Assembly: GCF_000022905.1 (NCBI RefSeq)
Contig: NC_012590.1
Span: 2,170,001-2,234,000 of the forward strand
From: Corynebacterium aurimucosum ATCC 700975
GTDB taxonomy: Bacteria > Actinomycetota > Actinomycetes > Mycobacteriales > Mycobacteriaceae
Length of the DNA stretch: 64,000 nt
Direction of reading: 5' to 3'
A program made the translations under genes and the position numbers. How positions within the stretch are numbered: the stretch's first letter is position 1; each line of letters starts with the position of its first letter. The notes below the pieces were generated by a model. That model did not search any database. It worked only from the letters and a program-made list of their open reading frames with translations, and was not told the DNA's origin. Shown here piece by piece: positions 15,870 to 23,474 of the stretch.

Positions 15870-16495
15870 TAGCCCGCCTCCTGCCCGTTGTGGTCGAGGA
15901 GGTACTCGAGAGCTTCCTCATCGCTGTCGAAAGCGGTGGTGTGCGTGAGCCATTGCCGTGCAAGGTGCGGGGGAAGTTGTAGCCGTACGGTGATGAAGTC
16001 CTCGTAGGGGTTCGTCACGTCCTCCTGGGGCGGTTCCTCTGCGGGGTTGAGGGCGTCCTCTAGGGCGGTGAGGTCTTCCTGCGTGTAGCCGGTGGCGTCG
16101 AGGTCTGGGAGCCAGTCAAGGAGGTCGAGTAGGGCCTCGTCGTTGTAGGTGGCCTCGTCGGATGTTTTGTTGTCCACGAGGACGATCTCAGCGGCTTGGG
16201 TGGCGTCAACGTCGATGATGTAGCAGGGCACCATGAGGTGTGGCTGGTCTAGGCCCTCTTCCTGGGCCTCCGCGTTCAGCTCGCGCATCGCGGCGAGCGT
16301 GTGATTCCCAGCGAGCACGGCCCACTCCTCCCCGGTTTGCGTGCCGGTGTTCACAAGGAGTGGCTTAAACTGCCCGTGGCTCTTGAGACTGTTTTTAATC
16401 GCCGGGATACTGCCCTTGCGTGGGTTCCGGCTGTAGTTGCGGAGCTGCTCGATGGGGAGGTGTTCGAGGTGCCCCGTGGTGTCCTTTGCTTCCAT
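15869..16495 (-). CDS. ParB-like nuclease-fold protein 1
   Basis: 208 aa. The ParB/Sulfiredoxin-type core is visible: YSRNPRKGSIPAIKNSLKSH, VLAGNHTLAAMREL (GxxR-like box), IIDVDATQAAEIVLVDNKTS and a helical region. Such proteins occur in phage DNA-modification and partition contexts. Here it sits with a formyltransferase, an ABC-ATPase/GNAT fusion and a second ParB-like gene, so a role in base modification is a better guess than partitioning. The C-terminus adds a short ITVRLQLPPHLARQW domain. Confidence 0.75.
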   Translation of the reverse strand: MEAKDTTGHLEHLPIEQLRNYSRNPRKGSIPAIKNSLKSHGQFKPLLVNTGTQTGEEWAVLAGNHTLAAMRELNAEAQEEGLDQPHLMVPCYIIDVDATQAAEIVLVDNKTSDEATYNDEALLDLLDWLPDLDATGYTQEDLTALEDALNPAEEPPQEDVTNPYEDFITVRLQLPPHLARQWLTHTTAFDSDEEALEYLLDHNGQEAG

Positions 16496-16526
16496 GATGC
16501 TGAGTGTCGGACACTATGGGGGGCGG

Positions 16527-16700
16527 TCAGCCGGGGGCTACGGTTGAGCGGGGTAGGCTCAGGTTTGTGGCGGCTCCGTCAAACGCCTCCTGCATGGCGG
16601 CTATCGCCGGTTGCGGGTCCCAGGGGTCGTTAGCCTCGGCGGTCACGGTAGCTCCAGTAGCTCGGGCCGGTAGAGGGGCTTTGAGTCTAGGGACGGCTCC
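16527..16700 (-). CDS. Small hypothetical protein overlapping the formyltransferase end
   Basis: 57 aa from ATG 16700 with AGGAAGG 5 nt upstream, a strong ribosome site. It overlaps the end of the formyltransferase gene by 58 bp. Sequence MGAVPRLKAPLPARATGATV with a C-terminal EANDPWDPQPAIAAMQEAF. Real by its ribosome site; function unknown. Confidence 0.5.
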   Translation of the reverse strand, partial: GAVPRLKAPLPARATGATVTAEANDPWDPQPAIAAMQEAFDGAATNLSLPRSTVAPG

Positions 16701-17272
16701 CATGTTGCCTTCCTTTCGTCCTGTGGTTGGTAGGGGACGTTCCCGGCGTCTACGGCGTCGGCGGTGTCGACCACCATCTCTACCCCGAGGGGGAATAGGT
16801 ATTCGCGCCAGATTTCGGAGGCGGTGAGGTGGGGCGGGAGGATTACATGGCGCTGGGCGGCGATTGGGCCGCCGTCTACGTTGTCGGTGAGGTGGTAGAT
16901 AGTGCCCCCGGTGACGCGCTCGTTCATGCGGGCGGTCCACTCGACGGCGGCGCGGCCCCTGTGGAGGGGTAGGAGGCTGGGGTGGTAGCCGAGGGCGTAG
17001 GGGGCGCGGGCGCGGGTTTTTCTGCCTACGAAGGCGTGGGAGTGGGCGGTGAGGATGAGGTCCGTGCCGTCGGGGATGTCGTCGGCCCGTAGTAGGGCGT
17101 TGGAGGTGCGGGGTAGGTGGCGGCTCATGGCCCAGTTGGTGAGGGCTTCGCCCCGCCCGCCGCGTCCTTCTTCGGGGGCGGCGATGCCGAGGAGTGTGTG
17201 CCCGGCGTTGGTGAGGGCCTGGGCGCAGGCCGCGCCGAATGCGCCTGAACCGGCGAGGTAGATTTTTGCCAT
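16643..17272 (-). CDS. Formyltransferase-fold protein
   Basis: 209 aa. A Rossmann-like N-terminus (MAKIYLAGSGAFGAACAQAL) and the formyltransferase signature YHPSLLPLHRGRAAVEW, with TGGTIYHLTDNVDGGPIAAQ after it, match the methionyl-tRNA/GAR formyltransferase catalytic domain. The anticodon-binding C-domain of methionyl-tRNA formyltransferase is absent. A formyl group transfer to a small sugar, amine or nucleotide is likely. Its place between a ParB-like protein and an ABC-ATPase/GNAT fusion suggests synthesis of a modified base. Confidence 0.8.
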   Translation of the reverse strand: MAKIYLAGSGAFGAACAQALTNAGHTLLGIAAPEEGRGGRGEALTNWAMSRHLPRTSNALLRADDIPDGTDLILTAHSHAFVGRKTRARAPYALGYHPSLLPLHRGRAAVEWTARMNERVTGGTIYHLTDNVDGGPIAAQRHVILPPHLTASEIWREYLFPLGVEMVVDTADAVDAGNVPYQPQDERKATWEPSLDSKPLYRPELLELP

Positions 17273-18460
17273 TTATGGGGTGCCTTTCTTGTAGTTGTCG
17301 CCGTAGTAGCGGAAGCCTTGGACGGCGCGGAGGTGGCCGCCGTATCCAAGTTTTCTACCCCGGCTGGAGGTTGCGGCCATTGAGGTCTCCGACCTTCCCT
17401 TGTTTACGCCGGAGGTCATGCTGGACACCTGTCGCCACTTCCCGGAGTGCCGGAGGTACCCGCAGAGCGCCGGGTGGGAGGTGTGGAACACCGTTGTCAT
17501 TTTGCGGCCCGGGAGTACCCCGTTACCGTCGAGCTGAATCTGGCAAACCGTGTTGAGGAACCGTGTACCCACCCCGGCCCCCTGCCACTCGGGCATCGTG
17601 ACCATGCGGCAGGCGCGGGCCTCAACCGCCTGTAGGCGTCTGCCGTTACGCCTCACGGGTACGTTCCGTGTTCCCACGCCGAGGTGTACTACCGGCTCGC
17701 CATCTACGAAACCGGCGTAGCACTTCGCCATTGGCATAGGGCCGGAGTCTAGGTAGTGATGCGGCTTAAAAAGCGGCCATAGCTCCCACCCGCCCATCCG
17801 GATCTCCACGTCGATCCTTGGCCTTTTAAAGTGTTGAACCCCCTCCCGTCCACGGAACTCGCCCGTTGCCGTATCAAATACCCAGTCGGGCTCCAGCCAA
17901 TCCAGGACGTCGTAGTGGCAGGAAAGTAGTACGGCCTTACCCGGCCCACGCCGCCAGCCCTTGGCGAACGCCCCCGCCCCGACCCTGGCGATCTGCCGGT
18001 CAACGACGGAGGAGAACTCGTCGATAATCACCCGGTCCGGACGCTCGGCCAGTATCTTCGCGAGGTCGGCCCGGAACTTCTGCCCGTTTGAGAGGACGTG
18101 ATAGGGGCGTAGCCACGCGGGCACGTCGCCAAGCCCGGCCTGGGAGAGCGCCCCGGTTACCGCGTCGAAGTCCCCGCCGGGGGCGATACAGTCGACGATG
18201 GGCTTATCGTGCTCCCACCCGCTGGGCTCGTAGATGTGGCCGCCGCCGAAGAGCTGCCTTCCGATTGAGGTTTTCCCGGAGCCGGACGGCCCGACGACGA
18301 CGCCGATTTGCCAGTCCCCGTCCTCCTCGACGCCGAGGGTGGCGTCAAGGGAGAAGTGTGTAGCCTGCTCACTTGTAGCGTTAAACATCGACTTAACGCG
18401 GTTTGCTCGGTATGTGTTTGAGTCGGCGCACCTATTGTTCACGGTGATTTCGATAGGCAC
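17273..18460 (-). CDS. ABC-type ATPase fused to GNAT acyltransferase
   Basis: 395 aa from GTG 18460. Residues about 50-215 are a complete ABC ATPase: Walker A VVGPSGSGKTSIG, signature LSNGQKFRADLAKIL, Walker B RVIIDEFSSVVDR, H-loop LLSCHYDV. Residues about 245-395 are GNAT-like, with CRMVTMPEWQGAGVGTRFL and HTSHPALCGYLRHSGKW. No membrane segment, so it is not a transporter. GNAT-fold Mom proteins modify phage adenine; a DNA-modifying acyltransferase powered or gated by the ATPase is an inference. Confidence 0.8.
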   Translation of the reverse strand: MPIEITVNNRCADSNTYRANRVKSMFNATSEQATHFSLDATLGVEEDGDWQIGVVVGPSGSGKTSIGRQLFGGGHIYEPSGWEHDKPIVDCIAPGGDFDAVTGALSQAGLGDVPAWLRPYHVLSNGQKFRADLAKILAERPDRVIIDEFSSVVDRQIARVGAGAFAKGWRRGPGKAVLLSCHYDVLDWLEPDWVFDTATGEFRGREGVQHFKRPRIDVEIRMGGWELWPLFKPHHYLDSGPMPMAKCYAGFVDGEPVVHLGVGTRNVPVRRNGRRLQAVEARACRMVTMPEWQGAGVGTRFLNTVCQIQLDGNGVLPGRKMTTVFHTSHPALCGYLRHSGKWRQVSSMTSGVNKGRSETSMAATSSRGRKLGYGGHLRAVQGFRYYGDNYKKGTP

Positions 18461-19078
18461 TTAGACGGTCACCACCTTGCAGTCGTAGCCCTCCCCGGTT
18501 AGGCGGTTAAACACCTTCTCTTGTTCCTCGGCGTCGGAGCACACGACGGTGACGGCGTATGTTTCCCGGTAGGTGTCGGTGTCCGGCTCGTCGAGTAGCC
18601 CCGCGCTGCCGGGCGCCTCACCGTTTTCCTCCACAAGGGATCGGAGGTCGTCTACGTCTCCGTAATCGTAGCCCGTACCGTCGAGGTCGTAGTCCACGGT
18701 TTCGAGAAGACCGAGTAGCTCCTCGTTGTCGTATGAGCCGAGGTCTGCGGTGCGGTTGTCCGCCAGAACGATGCGGGCGGCGCGTTCACTATCAACGTCC
18801 ACCATCCACACATCTACATGCTGCCAACGCGCATCGTCGGGGTGTTCCTCGGCAAGCTCACGAATTGCTTTCGCCGTGTGATTACCGGCTAGAATTTCGT
18901 TCGGCTTGTCGGTGTAGGTTCCCTTGTTGACGACTACGGGCCGGAAGATGCCGTTAGCTACGATGCTTCCTTTGATTGCCTGGGTGTCGCCCACCCTTGG
19001 ATTCTTGTGATATAGGTTGAGGTCTGTTAGTGGCACGCGTTGTGGGGTGCCGATGTTCGCTGTGTCCTTTTCCGTCAT
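18461..19078 (-). CDS. ParB-like nuclease-fold protein 2
   Basis: 205 aa. Same layout as the ParB-like protein at 15869: YHKNPRVGDTQAIKGSIVAN, EILAGNHTAKAIRELAEEHP, DVDSERAARIVLADNRTADL. The acidic C-terminus ends YAVTVVCSDAEEQEKVF, like a small ferredoxin-fold tail. The two copies are diverged paralogues at the two ends of the cassette. Followed without a gap by the ABC/GNAT gene. Confidence 0.78.
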   Translation of the reverse strand: MTEKDTANIGTPQRVPLTDLNLYHKNPRVGDTQAIKGSIVANGIFRPVVVNKGTYTDKPNEILAGNHTAKAIRELAEEHPDDARWQHVDVWMVDVDSERAARIVLADNRTADLGSYDNEELLGLLETVDYDLDGTGYDYGDVDDLRSLVEENGEAPGSAGLLDEPDTDTYRETYAVTVVCSDAEEQEKVFNRLTGEGYDCKVVTV

Positions 19079-19124
19079 GCCTACGCAGGCTAGGGAGGCT
19101 CCCCCGGCGGTCAGCGGAAACCCG

Positions 19125-19364
19125 CTAAAGTTTCTCGGCCCACACAGAATCCCCCTCGGATATAAGCCGCCAGCCGTAACTCTTAAACAGCCACCTCAGC
19201 TCCCACGTGCGTAGGGTATGCCAATCCCCCGGGCTAGACGGGCTATCTACGAGACAACCAGCGGGGATATAGAACCAGTCCACTGTCTTCAGCGTGTCGC
19301 CGTCTAGCGCCCTGATTTCGGCGACCTGCGGGTGGTTGAAGTTGAACCAGACGTCGTACCTCAT
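19125..19364 (-). CDS. Small hypothetical protein
   Basis: 79 aa, ATG 19364 overlapping the upstream gene's end by 4 bp. Trp-rich: MRYDVWFNFNHPQVAEI and WHTLRTWELRWLFKSYGW. Not recognised. Confidence 0.6.
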   Translation of the reverse strand: MRYDVWFNFNHPQVAEIRALDGDTLKTVDWFYIPAGCLVDSPSSPGDWHTLRTWELRWLFKSYGWRLISEGDSVWAEKL

Positions 19365-19786
19365 GCCGCGTCGTCCTCGGTCTCGGCGTTGTTGAAGTAC
19401 TCGACAATCATGTCCGCCGTGAGCTGAGAGATCGTTATCCCCCGGGCGTCGGCAAGCCAGCGCATGTGATCAATCGCCGGTGACGGTAGCCGGAAGCTTG
19501 TTTGCTCAGCGGTCCGGGTGTTCGCCACGACACGGTTCTCCGGCGTGTACTGAGTGTCGGAGGAGAGATAGCCCAGGATGATTTCAATGAGCATCCCGTT
19601 TCGCGCTATCCCCCACTGATCGGCCGCGTCGCACACCCGACGCTTCAAGTGCGGCGGCAGGTGAAGCGTACAGATTTCCAGCTTCATGTGCTCAGCCGAA
19701 CGCAGATAATTGAGCGTCTCATGGTCCGCGAGTAGTCCCCTGAACTCTTCACGTGAGTGCCAGAGGGGTGATTTTTTGATAGCCAT
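19361..19786 (-). CDS. Small DNA-binding-like hypothetical protein
   Basis: 141 aa. Two stretches resemble ribbon-helix-helix units: CTLHLPPHLKRRVCDAADQW with GMLIEIILGY, and TSFRLPSPAIDHMRWLADAR with TISQLTADMIVEYF. A two-RHH regulator is plausible. Starts in a TAATG overlap with the upstream gene. Confidence 0.6.
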   Translation of the reverse strand: MAIKKSPLWHSREEFRGLLADHETLNYLRSAEHMKLEICTLHLPPHLKRRVCDAADQWGIARNGMLIEIILGYLSSDTQYTPENRVVANTRTAEQTSFRLPSPAIDHMRWLADARGITISQLTADMIVEYFNNAETEDDAA

Positions 19787-19977
19787 TAGCAGCCCCCAAG
19801 CAGTGCGTCGTACTGGTCGCCGTTAACCTTTAGGCATCCCCTACCGATTTGGTCCCCCTCGTGGTAGAAGACGCCGATTAGTACGCCGGTCGGGTGCTTG
19901 CCGGTGGGGGTGAAGCTGAGTCCGTCGCCGAGGCGGTACACCTGTACCTCTTCGTTGAGGCGTTGCTCGATGCTCAT
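19786..19977 (-). CDS. Small hypothetical protein
   Basis: 63 aa, beta-rich (GDGLSFTPTGKHPTGVLIGV). Preceded by AGAAAGGA and the CUGCAA hairpin at 20004. Not recognised. Confidence 0.6.
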   Translation of the reverse strand: MSIEQRLNEEVQVYRLGDGLSFTPTGKHPTGVLIGVFYHEGDQIGRGCLKVNGDQYDALLGGC

Positions 19978-20003
19978 GGTGGTTCCTTTCTGCGTGGTGG
20001 TGT

Positions 20004-20023
20004 GCGCCGCTTGCAGGTGGCGC
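20004..20023 (-). promoter_or_regulatory. CUGCAA start-associated hairpin 1
   Basis: Stem GCGCCRC / GYGGCGC, 7 bp with one G-T pair, around loop CTGCAA (minus strand). AGAAAGGA and the start codon 19977 follow. Confidence 0.8.
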
Positions 20024-20076
20024 TAGTGCCCGTCAAGGACTCGAACCTTGATGTCCGCCAGTCGGGCCGTTGTGGC

Positions 20077-20349
20077 TTACGCCGGGAACTTCCGCACGAT
20101 CTCCTTGACCTGCCCCGTAATCTTCAGGGCTACGTCCGCCGCGATGCTGATTTGGACGGCGTAGTCATTTGCTTCATCTACGGTCATGGAGGAGAGGATC
20201 CTAGGGGTGACCTTGGCCTGGTCGTCTTCCCAGGTGATGTTCGCGGCAATATCGTCGCGCTGCTCGATGTTCACGAAGTGCATGTTCTTATTGCCGGTGA
20301 CGGTGATGGTCCAGCCGTTTACGGTGAGGGTGGTGGTCTGGGGGTTCAT
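20077..20349 (-). CDS. Small hypothetical protein
   Basis: 90 aa from ATG 20349 after AGAAAGGAATCACA; an upstream in-frame extension reads through the leader hairpin and promoter and is rejected. Sequence MNPQTTTLTVNGWTITVTGN then DEANDYAVQISIAADVALKI. First gene after promoter A. Confidence 0.65.
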   Translation of the reverse strand: MNPQTTTLTVNGWTITVTGNKNMHFVNIEQRDDIAANITWEDDQAKVTPRILSSMTVDEANDYAVQISIAADVALKITGQVKEIVRKFPA

Positions 20350-20365
20350 TGTGATTCCTTTCTGC

Positions 20366-20383
20366 GGGCTCTTGCAGGAGCCT
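20366..20383 (-). promoter_or_regulatory. CUGCAA start-associated hairpin 2
   Basis: Stem GGCTC / GAGCC (plus an outer G-T pair) around loop CTGCAA, upstream of AGAAAGGA and ATG 20349. Confidence 0.85.
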
Positions 20384-20401
20384 TTCTTGCTTACATACCC
20401 C

Positions 20402-20430
20402 AGTATATACGAGAGTTTACTGTTTGTAAA
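20402..20430 (-). promoter_or_regulatory. Phage promoter A with TTTAC-N5-GTAAA operator
   Basis: Minus strand: TTTACA, 17 bp, TATACT. The inverted repeat TTTAC-N5-GTAAA (20416-20430) overlaps the -35 box. Nearly identical to promoters at 22959 and 31607. Confidence 0.8.
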
Positions 20431-20440
20431 ATTGAGGCAT

Positions 20441-20872
20441 CTACGCAGTGCTATCAGTGGAACCAATACCGTCAGAACCGCGCTCAGTGGCAGAAAGCTG
20501 CGGGACCTGGTTGAGTCGAACCTCCGGGATGGGGAGGATGACCAACTGTGCGATGTAGTGGCCTTCGGGGATGGTTTGCATGTGCCTGCCGGTGTTGTGC
20601 AACGAGAGCACGATTTCCCCGGTGTAGCCCGCGTCGATGATGCCGGTGCCATTGCTCAACACGAGGTGTTTCTTAATCCCCGTTGAGCTGCGCACGAACA
20701 TCATGCCCACATGCCCCTTGGGGATTGCTACGTGCACTCCTGTGTGGCAGAGGCGGTGCTGGCCTGCTGGGATTACCGCCGGGTGATTCAGCGCCAGGTC
20801 TGTACCAGCGTCGTCGGTGTAGGCGCGGCGCGGCGGGTAAGCATGAGTATCGAGTGAATAGTTGACGTTCAT
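20441..20872 (-). CDS. dut: dUTP diphosphatase (trimeric)
   Basis: 143 aa. Hydrolyses dUTP to dUMP, keeping uracil out of phage DNA. All five trimeric dUTPase motifs are visible: DAGTDLAL, VRSSTGI, NGTGIIDAGYTGEI, AQLVILPIP and the C-terminal Arg-Gly arm ATERGSDGIGSTD. Full length for the family. Confidence 0.95.
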   Translation of the reverse strand: MNVNYSLDTHAYPPRRAYTDDAGTDLALNHPAVIPAGQHRLCHTGVHVAIPKGHVGMMFVRSSTGIKKHLVLSNGTGIIDAGYTGEIVLSLHNTGRHMQTIPEGHYIAQLVILPIPEVRLNQVPQLSATERGSDGIGSTDSTA

Positions 20873-20878
20873 TGGTTC

Positions 20879-21085
20879 CTAGGATTCGGGGTCAATAAGG
20901 ACTGGTGCGGCGGCTGGGAGGGCGAAGCGCCCGTCACGGGTTGCGCCGGACACGTGGTCACCTTCTTGGGCGGCGTAGACCAGACGGTCAGGCACAAGGC
21001 GCGGGTCATAAGAATCTGGGTTGAGGACGATGCGGCAAACCTTGTATCGGGGTAGGTCTGCCGCTGTCATCCGCTGGTAGGGCAT
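20879..21085 (-). CDS. Small hypothetical protein
   Basis: 68 aa, sequence MPYQRMTAADLPRYKVCRIV. Directly upstream of dut. Not recognised. Confidence 0.55.
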   Translation of the reverse strand: MPYQRMTAADLPRYKVCRIVLNPDSYDPRLVPDRLVYAAQEGDHVSGATRDGRFALPAAAPVLIDPES

Positions 21086-21125
21086 CTATCTAAACTGGCG
21101 TCTAATAAGGGTTATAAGGTGTTCT

Positions 21126-21395
21126 TTACGATTCCTCGTACCAGAGGTCGAGGACATCCCACATAGGTTTCGGCTGAATCGGTTCGCCATAGTGGTCGCG
21201 CTTGTAGAACTGGTGGCAGCGGCGGAAGAGTCCCGGTTCCGGTTCCTCGAATTGAAGTTCTGGGGGTTCTGGCCGGTCGCGGCGTGCTTGGGTGCAGGAT
21301 TCTACGGTGCCGTCCACCTTGACGCGCTGCACCTCCCCCACGAGGGGCTTGTACGGTGGCATGATGGTAGTGGTCCGGGTACAAAGCACGGTCAT
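21126..21395 (-). CDS. Small hypothetical protein
   Basis: 89 aa from ATG 21395, overlapping the preceding 36-codon gene (ATGA). Contains PPYKPLVGEVQRVKVDGTVE and an aromatic C-terminus. Not recognised. Confidence 0.6.
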   Translation of the reverse strand: MTVLCTRTTTIMPPYKPLVGEVQRVKVDGTVESCTQARRDRPEPPELQFEEPEPGLFRRCHQFYKRDHYGEPIQPKPMWDVLDLWYEES

Positions 21396-21502
21396 GCGAA
21401 CACCTTCAATAGCCACAGCAAGGCGTACACAGGATGATTCGGGTCAGCCAGACCACCATCCGGGGTGTAGGCGGTGGAGAGAATATCAATGATTTTGCTC
21501 AC
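21392..21502 (-). CDS. Tiny gene, 36 aa
   Basis: GTG 21502 with AAGGAG 5 nt upstream; ends in an ATGA overlap with the next gene. Product VSKIIDILSTAYTPDGGLAD, then a hydrophobic C-terminus ALLWLLKVFA. Possibly a small membrane-associated peptide. Confidence 0.5.
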   Translation of the reverse strand: MSKIIDILSTAYTPDGGLADPNHPVYALLWLLKVFA

Positions 21503-21558
21503 AAGATCTCCTTAGATAGGGGGAATAGTTTTCAAACTCGGCTCTCGTCCCACTCGGT

Positions 21559-21885
21559 TCAGATCGCCTCCTCGAGCTCTGGAAGCCGACCGGTGGCGGC
21601 GATAAATTGGAGCTCTTTCACTAAAGCCCCTCGCTTGCCCCCGGGGTTCGCAGGGCCGCCACACATCCAGCCGGTGGTCCATAGCCCTGCGCGAACAAGA
21701 CCAAAAGAATCATGCCGTAGAACATCCTCGGCGCACTCCGCAATAACAGGGCAGCCCTCGCAGAGTCTGCGCGCCATTGATCGTTTAGCCTCAAGGGGCC
21801 TTTTATCGCCCTGAAGGTCGAAGATGTCCGGGTGTAGGGATCTACATTTAGCGTCTTCAGCCCAGTGGTAGGCGTCGCCCCGCAT
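21559..21885 (-). CDS. WhiB-like iron-sulfur regulator 1
   Basis: 108 aa. Four cluster-binding cysteines are present in WhiB spacing: Cys14, Cys42, Cys45, Cys51 (CEGCPVIAEC), then the turn GLWTTGW and a basic C-terminal stretch GGKRGALV. WhiB proteins bind a 4Fe-4S cluster and the sigma factor; phage copies can act as repressors of host WhiB2. Overlaps its upstream neighbour by one base. Confidence 0.9.
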   Translation of the reverse strand: MRGDAYHWAEDAKCRSLHPDIFDLQGDKRPLEAKRSMARRLCEGCPVIAECAEDVLRHDSFGLVRAGLWTTGWMCGGPANPGGKRGALVKELQFIAATGRLPELEEAI

Positions 21886-22067
21886 TAGTAGCTCACCTCG
21901 TTAAATAGGAGTCTCATTTCCGGTTTCGTCCACGCCTCAATACCGGCCTCGGAGAGGATGCGAACACGGAAGTTCGCGGCCCATTTGGACCTGTAGGTGC
22001 CAACCTCCCGAACGCCCCCGCCTACTTCACAGAACACCGTGGTCCTACCCGTTCTCTGCCGGAACAC
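21885..22067 (-). CDS. Small hypothetical protein
   Basis: 60 aa, overlapping both neighbours. Contains EVGTYRSKWAANFRVRILSE. Not recognised. Confidence 0.55.
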   Translation of the reverse strand: MFRQRTGRTTVFCEVGGGVREVGTYRSKWAANFRVRILSEAGIEAWTKPEMRLLFNEVSY

Positions 22068-22251
22068 GGTAAATCACCTCCTGTACGTGCCGCTCAACGA
22101 CTCTGAACACGGCACGGGGGAATAGTGTTTCCATCCGGCGCATTTCCTTTACTGCCCCGTTGGGGGTGGCGTGCTCGCTGGTGCCGAACCATGACCACGT
22201 GTCATCTTCTCGGCCCCAGCGCTGCACCCTGTAGGTGATTTTGTGGGTCAC
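22045..22251 (-). CDS. Small hypothetical protein
   Basis: 68 aa from GTG 22251 (GTGA overlap with the 36-codon gene upstream). Contains YRVQRWGREDDTWSWFGTSE. Not recognised. Confidence 0.55.
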   Translation of the reverse strand: MTHKITYRVQRWGREDDTWSWFGTSEHATPNGAVKEMRRMETLFPRAVFRVVERHVQEVIYRVPAENG

Positions 22252-22358
22252 TTCCCCGCGCCACCTTTCATCCCGGATTGGTGCTCAGCAATGAGCATCC
22301 GTGCGTGACGTGAGTTGGGGATGTTGTGTGGCCAGTGACGGCCCTTGCGCTTGAACAT
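22248..22358 (-). CDS. Tiny basic gene, 36 aa
   Basis: ATG 22358 after AGAAAGGAATCCACA and hairpin 3. Product begins MFKRKGRHWPHNIPNSRHAR, basic with many His and Arg. Stop overlaps the next start (GTGA). The dedicated hairpin leader supports its being real. Confidence 0.6.
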   Translation of the reverse strand: MFKRKGRHWPHNIPNSRHARMLIAEHQSGMKGGAGK

Positions 22359-22377
22359 TGTGGATTCCTTTCTGCGA

Positions 22378-22389
22378 CGCTTGCAGGCG
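22378..22389 (-). promoter_or_regulatory. CUGCAA start-associated hairpin 3
   Basis: Short stem CGC / GCG around loop CTGCAA, before AGAAAGGA and ATG 22358. Confidence 0.65.
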
Positions 22390-22390
22390 C

Positions 22391-22651
22391 TTATACGGTT
22401 TCGGGCTGGTGCTCAGCTAGGCGGGTGAGGAGCGCCGCGCAGTCTCCTATCTCCTGTGGGTTGTCTAGATCGAAGTAGTAGGTGTTGTATTCCTCATCGG
22501 AACCCCAACCCTCGTTGATTTCGGTGTCCAGCTTGAGGAATGTATCTAGTCCGGTGTAGATGTATGGGCCGGTGCTCGATGGGGTGATGCTGAATCCTAG
22601 CGATTCTGCGAGTGCGGTTAGGCCCTTTATAGCGAGGTATGGGTCCGTCAT
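22391..22651 (-). CDS. Small hypothetical protein
   Basis: 86 aa, acidic. MTDPYLAIKGLTALAESLGF then FYFD-like aromatic segment and CAALLTRLAEHQPE. Has its own hairpin leader at 22680. Not recognised. Confidence 0.6.
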   Translation of the reverse strand: MTDPYLAIKGLTALAESLGFSITPSSTGPYIYTGLDTFLKLDTEINEGWGSDEEYNTYYFDLDNPQEIGDCAALLTRLAEHQPETV

Positions 22652-22679
22652 TGCGATTCCTTTCTTGTGGTGATTGTGT

Positions 22680-22695
22680 CGCGCTTGCAGGCGCG
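22680..22695 (-). promoter_or_regulatory. CUGCAA start-associated hairpin 4
   Basis: Stem CGCGC / GCGCG, 5 bp, around loop CTGCAA. AGAAAGGA lies about 17 nt downstream, before ATG 22651. Confidence 0.85.
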
Positions 22696-22710
22696 GTTAG
22701 GGGGCGGCGA

Positions 22711-22905
22711 TTATAGGGCGTTGTTTGCGACGATGTTCCAGAAGTCGGCGTCCGGGTTGATGTAGTACACCGGGTCGAGGCCGGTGCCGTCGCAGATGAT
22801 CAGTTCGTCGGCGATGGCGTCGATGTTGTGTTCTGCGGCGTACTCACCGAGCGGCTCAATGATTTCGCGGGTGATAGCGTCGTCGCGGCGGGCGTAGGTG
22901 GTCAT
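22711..22905 (-). CDS. Small hypothetical protein
   Basis: 64 aa, acidic: MTTYARRDDAITREIIEPLG. First gene after promoter B with hairpin 5 leader. Not recognised. Confidence 0.6.
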   Translation of the reverse strand: MTTYARRDDAITREIIEPLGEYAAEHNIDAIADELIICDGTGLDPVYYINPDADFWNIVANNAL

Positions 22906-22924
22906 TTTCTTTTCCTTTCTGCTT

Positions 22925-22938
22925 GCCCTTGCAGGGGC
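22925..22938 (-). promoter_or_regulatory. CUGCAA start-associated hairpin 5
   Basis: Stem GCCC / GGGC around loop CTGCAA, followed by GCAGAAAGGA and ATG 22905. Confidence 0.8.
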
Positions 22939-22958
22939 TGTTCTTGCTTACGTGTTTA

Positions 22959-22987
22959 AGTATATATGACAGTTTACGGAATGTAAA
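22959..22987 (-). promoter_or_regulatory. Phage promoter B with TTTAC-N5-GTAAA operator
   Basis: Minus strand TTTACA, 17 bp, TATACT. Operator repeat 22973-22987 overlaps the -35 box. The stretch from promoter to hairpin is nearly identical to promoter C. Confidence 0.82.
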
Positions 22988-22997
22988 ATTGAGACTT

Positions 22998-23474
22998 CTA
23001 GCCTGCCCTAACGTAAGGCTCAGGGGCGCTCTCGCACACCCACAAATCCATCCACATACGGCCGCGCAACCCCTTCGCGGCGGACCAAATGACCGGCTCT
23101 GGCTTACCCATAAACTTCGGCAAGTCATCCGGCACCAGCCCCAAGCCGGGAATCTGCTTAGACCCCCTCGACAGCGCGTCATAAATCGGCTTCCCAGACG
23201 CCGCCACATTATCCGTATCCCGGCCCCTATTATCGCGGGGCCGATAGTGCAGCTGGACAATCAGATAGTGCATGCCCTCCGGCATCCGCACGTTACGGGC
23301 CAAGAGATGAACGGCCTGCTGAATCTCTCGCTTCTTCGCGGCGCGGCCCCACACGGCACCTCTCGATGCCGGGGCGGAATCATTCAGACTCAGGGGCGGC
23401 TTCTCCCACGGGAGCTCGATAGTCGCGAGGTGCTTTGGATCGTCCGGGTAGGACATGAGGAACGGTGTTGTCAT
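22998..23474 (-). CDS. RusA-like Holliday junction resolvase
   Basis: 158 aa. Cleaves four-way junctions in replicating or packaging DNA. The RusA motifs are visible: the Asp-rich RGRDTDNVAASGKPIYDAL and GLVPDDLPKFM with a later metal ligand. Typical length. Overlaps the upstream WhiB-like gene by 4 bp. Confidence 0.85.
   Translation of the reverse strand: MTTPFLMSYPDDPKHLATIELPWEKPPLSLNDSAPASRGAVWGRAAKKREIQQAVHLLARNVRMPEGMHYLIVQLHYRPRDNRGRDTDNVAASGKPIYDALSRGSKQIPGLGLVPDDLPKFMGKPEPVIWSAAKGLRGRMWMDLWVCESAPEPYVRAG

Noticed and set aside
15098..15963. Arg/Pro-rich minus-strand frames around the small genes
   Set aside because: Shadow readings of genes at 15132, 15475 and 15684; composition is typical of wrong-frame GC-rich DNA.
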